Positions 60,470-64,000 of a DNA stretch of 64,000 nucleotides are shown piece by piece. The notes beneath the pieces were generated by a model that saw nothing but the letters and a program-made list of their open reading frames with translations, was not told where the DNA came from and ran no database searches. Both the position numbers and the translations under genes were made by a program. The DNA is taken from the NCBI GenBank assembly GCA_903813345.2, contig CAIIXF020000001.1, positions 21,283,915 to 21,347,914 of the forward strand, written 5' to 3'. The stretch comes from Owenia fusiformis. Its lineage: Eukaryota > Annelida > Polychaeta > Sabellida > Oweniidae. Position 1 is the first letter of the stretch. Each line of letters begins with the position of its first letter.

Positions 60470-62131
60470 GTAAAATGTTTGCTAGTATTTAACAGTAGGG
60501 ATTTTTTCAAACATATAGGAATTAAAAATATTCTGAATATACGGGGAGTGAGTTTTTCTGGGGAACAAGTTAAGTGAAGAACACTGTAACCCTAAATATC
60601 CTGTATGCATCATAGCTTTTATTATCACAAATTAGGCTGGATATGCTGAAACATAATTTAAAAAGATTTAAATCTTGAACAAAATCTTCAATAATAAGGG
60701 CAGGGTAGTGATGATAATATAACATCAGATGTTGATGAAGTGAATCTATCAATTTAACTTGTGAACAATGAAGGAAATTTTTGTTGAGTAGTTTGGTGAT
60801 TATTGTTTTAAGTTATGAAGAACTGTTAATGCTAACATGGCTATGTAATATCAGTTACAAAAAGAGATGGTGTTAGGACATGGCCAGGGTTTACCCTTGT
60901 AAGGTTGATGTCATTACAATGGTACAAGAGTTCTCATTTTCAACTGATTCTTTATTTCATTAATTTTTTTATATAATTCATCGAACATACAAACAACATT
61001 TACTCAATACTTTTTTTTATTAGTCTTATTGTACTCTTATGGTTAGTTTCATTTCAAATATGAACATTAAAGGTGCAACAATTAAGGGGAGGCATCAAAA
61101 GTTCGATGTCGGATAGAAAACTAAATAAATCTAGTTAGGGGGGAGGGGGTTCAAACCAATTTCAGTTTGCTATCCGACAAATGTCAGCATTTCAAATTTT
61201 GGGCAATTTTGACTCAGAATGCCTTGGAATGGTTTAAAAATAAAGATTTTACCTGATGCTTTCTTCGTCAAGATCATTCCAAAGGATTCTATTCTATCAA
61301 TAGTTGTTAAAAGCCGCAAATTACGATAGGAATTAACGAAAACTAGATCGTGTTTAGCAATAATTTTTCAAATTCTCAAACCGTAAGTCAGCGATCAACT
61401 TTCATGGTATTTAGTTTTGGGGGGAGGGGGGGGGGTCAGAGTCAAAACTAGATTTATTTAGTTTCCAATCCGACATCGAACTTTTGATGCCTCCTCTAAT
61501 GCAGAGGGGCCATTCAACGATCATGGACCAGTGTCAAAATATATTCAAGTTTGGATATTTCATGAAGACTAACATATGTTTTTATTATCTCGAAAGAAAC
61601 CCCCTGGATGAATATTATTTCAGCTGATATTCCTCTTGAAACGTGATGGATCTTCAAAATCTATACGTGGGACTCCCTTCATAGTAGCTTTGAACTGAAT
61701 TTACACTTCTTAATGCTAAAATTGATAGTTTATCCATACATTTTAAGAAAATAGATATGTCGAAGAAGATGTTAAGCCAAATGTTGCCCTGATAGCTCAG
61801 ACAAAGTAAAGATTTTTGAATTTTCTCTCTACAGGCCTTGTTGCCCCTTTCATGTCCTATGAAGACTATACATTGGGCATTTTAGTTACATTTATTTATT
61901 GATACATGAGTATTCAAGTACATGTACATGCATATTTGTAAGCATGTAGGAATAAAAGTACAATTGTTTGCTATTGAAAAATATCCATTTTCACTTCCAT
62001 TTAATGTACATGTGATGTTGGAATACTCAACATGTTGCTTGAATTCACTTTTTATTGCACTCAACATTCTAACACTCGTATATTCACTTAATTGCATTTC
62101 ACATTGAAATACACATCTTAAAAATACTCGC
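60470..62131. other. Region between TDH exon 8 and the sulfotransferase gene
   Basis: I looked for the TDH terminal exon. Two acceptors are in phase: ATTTCAG|CTGATATTCC at 61622 gives AD then stops within six codons, and CTCTACAG|GCC at 61835 gives about 23 residues with no family similarity. Neither is convincing. Apart from the element at 61086-61496 nothing else is seen. Confidence 0.4.
61086..61496. mobile_element. PIF/Harbinger-like MITE
   Basis: Terminal inverted repeats of about 50 bp, starting GGGGAGGCATCAAAAGTTCG on the left and ending with the near-complement on the right, are flanked by TAA on both sides (61083-61085, 61497-61499). A GGG-type end with a 3-bp TWA duplication is typical of PIF/Harbinger. 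No transposase. G-runs lie inside both arms. Confidence 0.75.
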
Positions 62132-63361
62132 TCAATTGCAATCAACATTGAAGTACTCAATGTATCGCTTGAAAACTCTCTTAATTTCATCCTCAGTTAA
62201 TCCGTATGTGCTTATATCATAGACATGTTTTCCGTGCTTGTTCTGTTGATTTTCCTCGAGGTAATGCTGAACATTATCCAAAGTCTCTTGAGTGAGCTCG
62301 ATGTTGAACTTAGTGTAAATCTTCTCCAAAGTGCCTTTGGGATCCCCAACCAAGTCATTGTAATAAACATCTACAACATTGGCGGAGCTCTTATCTGGAC
62401 CATCTGTGGCCTCACGATAATCCATATAAGTGTTAATGATGTGGTCAGCATTTCTTAATATTCGCTTCCCCATTGCCTCAAGGTCAAGGTTGTCAGGTGT
62501 GTAATAGGCTTGGTTAACGGTGTAGCTCATAGAACAAATGGAACCAATTGTTTGGATTGGGTTACGTATCGAGTTTACGGTTCGGGCTCCAGGAAATACC
62601 CTCAACAAGGCAGGCATATTGGCCATGTGTTGAGCATCCTTTCGAACATATGTTCTTGAACCAAATCCTGAAATCCCAAATTATGATCTGTATTATGCTC
62701 AAAGAAATAATATCTTATCTGTTCATCAATTTGTCAAAGAAGATTTTTTGAAAGGAATATCAGAGATATCCAAGAGGTGATTTCAGTCATGTTTTTTTCA
62801 TAATTGTAATATTGATGGTTTGGATGAAGAGACAGCTCAGAACAGAATTATTGAAAAGAATGGGTATTAGATGAATTATGAAAAAAAATATTTTAACGTA
62901 ATTTTTTTAAGTTATTTGCTGTTATAGCTATTAGCTTTCATCAATTGACACATTTCATTAGTTGAAATTGCCAAGAAAGAAACCTTTGTTATCCCTTTCT
63001 TTATCTTACAAAAAGCAACTTTAGAATGGTGGCAATGGGAGAATAGGCTGTTTCTACAATATTAAAATTCACCTTGTTTGTACGCCAACAATTGCAGTTC
63101 TTTCTTGTAGTATTCATACATGCTGACTTTCCATTCATCCTTCAGTTGTTCATACCACTGGGTGTACTCCTCTATATTCTGTCCCCCTAGTAAGAGCTCC
63201 TTCATACATCCTGTCTTACCAAGCTGGCCAGAGCATTCTTCAAGGGCATAGGGTGTGAATGCCTGATGCTTCTGTAGCCAACCAGGAATTTGATTGTAGT
63301 GTTCTAAAAAGTGAGTTGGGTTCTTTAGAATTGTATGAAAAGTCAAGATATGCTGTCTCAA
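62132..63361 (-). CDS. Sulfotransferase of the Sulfotransfer_3 type, two 3' exons
   Basis: Two exons join in phase: about 63361-63073 (donor CAAG|GTGAAT) and 62667-62132 (acceptor GGGATTTCAG), ending in a stop at 62132. The junction reads YKQ-GFGSRTYVRKDAQHMANMPALLRVFPGARTV. The HMANMPALLRVFPGAR followed by SIRNPIQTIGSICSM matches the PAPS 3'-phosphate-binding region of Sulfotransfer_3-like proteins (normally LKSP-x-H and HRDP; here RKDA-x-H and IRNP). The upstream part has TPYALEECSGQLG and WYEQLKDEWKVSMYEYYKKELQLL, consistent with the middle of the family. The N-terminal P-loop-like PAPS motif (RxGTT-type) is absent from the window; more 5' exons are expected beyond 63400. The exact start of the first exon listed is uncertain. 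Substrate unknown. It lies antisense and downstream of TDH exon 8. Confidence 0.75.
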
Positions 63362-64000
63362 ATATTTAATTTGCCTCTATTTGAATCTTAGATGTAATTC
63401 CTTAAACAAACCATACAAGATGATATGTTGCATTTTTTGGCCAAGATCATTAAAACTCTTAAATATCACTTTAATACTGCTCCATGTCCAAATAACAATT
63501 TATTGTTTATTCAGTGAATTCTAAAGCCCTGTTTACACTGACTGGTCTTTTTTACCCTGCTTTTGTGTACAGGGTGTTCAAAAAAATGCAACCCAAAGAA
63601 ATCCCTGTATTTCCCATGGGAGAAACGACCAACAGTCTTTTGGCGATCTTCATAGGAATTTCAGATTGGACCTTTCAAGGTCTTGATCAGTATTTTTAAA
63701 AAGTTTGATGGTATGCTGTTGAGTCAGGTGAAGTCCGATGGAGACCACAATGAAAAGACCCTCTGACATTTTTGTGAAATACAGGGTGTTCCAAAAGTAA
63801 CAGGACTGGTGCTGGCATTTTGTTAAATATGCACCAATCGTCTTCAAAATTTTACATAATGTACTTTCATGTATCCTTACTAAGACTGCAAATTTTCTAC
63901 AAAATATATGAAACTCGGGTAGAGTTATGGTTGCTATAGTAACATGACATCACAATACCCGGGGCAACATTCCACGCAAAAAGTTACGGAGACATTAAGC
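63362..64000. mobile_element. Ends of two Tc1/mariner-like elements
   Basis: CAGGGTGTTCAAAAAAATGC starts near 63569 and CAGGGTGTTCCAAAAGTAAC near 63783, both preceded by TA or ATA. Such CAGGGTGTNC-AAAA starts are typical of Tc1/mariner termini. The right ends are not visible, the second probably lying beyond the window. No coding sequence is seen. Confidence 0.45.

Noticed and set aside
61622-61860. Two in-phase acceptors as the TDH terminal exon
   Set aside because: Downstream translations lack the conserved DDS and DWGW region; the agreement of AD is probably chance.
61882-62190. 102-codon minus-strand ORF downstream of the sulfotransferase
   Set aside because: It overlaps the sulfotransferase end in another frame, without recognisable similarity.

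Overview
The window is a piece of an AT-rich invertebrate metazoan nuclear genome. Its genes are split by many short GT-AG introns, and several proteins resemble human orthologues nearly end to end (PEX3, TTI1, SPR, TDH). Introns and intergenic DNA are packed with short foldback elements and degenerate tandem repeats. I cannot name the species. A marine invertebrate (cephalochordate, hemichordate, echinoderm or lophotrochozoan) fits best, but this is inference. No coordinate or similarity comes from a database search: exons were assembled by hand from splice signals, reading phase and remembered family sequences.

Layout. 0.2-0.9 kb: a foldback element. 1.5-4.5 kb (minus): a 7-dehydrocholesterol reductase with an intronless CDS, whose 5' UTR exon lies head-to-head with PEX3 across a very short promoter. 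4.7-15.0 kb (plus): PEX3 in 12 exons, its introns holding two transposon-like elements and a striking minisatellite. 15.0-17.9 kb: dispersed repeats. 17.9-22.7 kb (minus): a single-pass membrane protein with an unrecognised cysteine-rich repeat plus EGF domains, last four exons. 22.7-29.6 kb: no gene seen, repeats only. 29.6-51.3 kb (minus): TTI1 in 23 exons (1082 residues), with an intronless sepiapterin reductase gene antisense inside intron 14. 51.3-56.6 kb: TTI1 upstream DNA and a decayed LINE. 56.6-60.5 kb (plus): L-threonine 3-dehydrogenase, eight exons, terminal exon not found. 62.1-63.4 kb (minus): two exons of a Sulfotransfer_3-type sulfotransferase running off the window. The genes are unrelated housekeeping or metabolic functions, not an operon-like set.

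Main discovery candidate. Four independent tandem arrays (PEX3 exon 2; TTI1 exons 4, 5 and 22) each consist of repeats of an exon's last bases joined to the first bases of the following intron, so each unit carries another copy of that exon's 5' splice site. In TTI1 exon 5 the unit is 84 bp, a multiple of three, and the frame stays open across several units, so alternative donor choice could add 28-residue repeats. In PEX3 the first extra unit adds an in-frame stop. Four such arrays, all seeded at donors and none at acceptors, suggest a mechanism acting on exon-intron junctions. From memory and unverified, minisatellites at 5' intron ends have been reported in amphioxus; if so, the class is known and points toward a cephalochordate.

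Other points: the sterol reductase resembles the plant DWF5 type more than vertebrate DHCR7; the EGF-containing receptor has an apparently novel repeated cysteine module; and a foldback element ends 12 bp beyond the TTI1 stop codon, so it would supply the 3' UTR.
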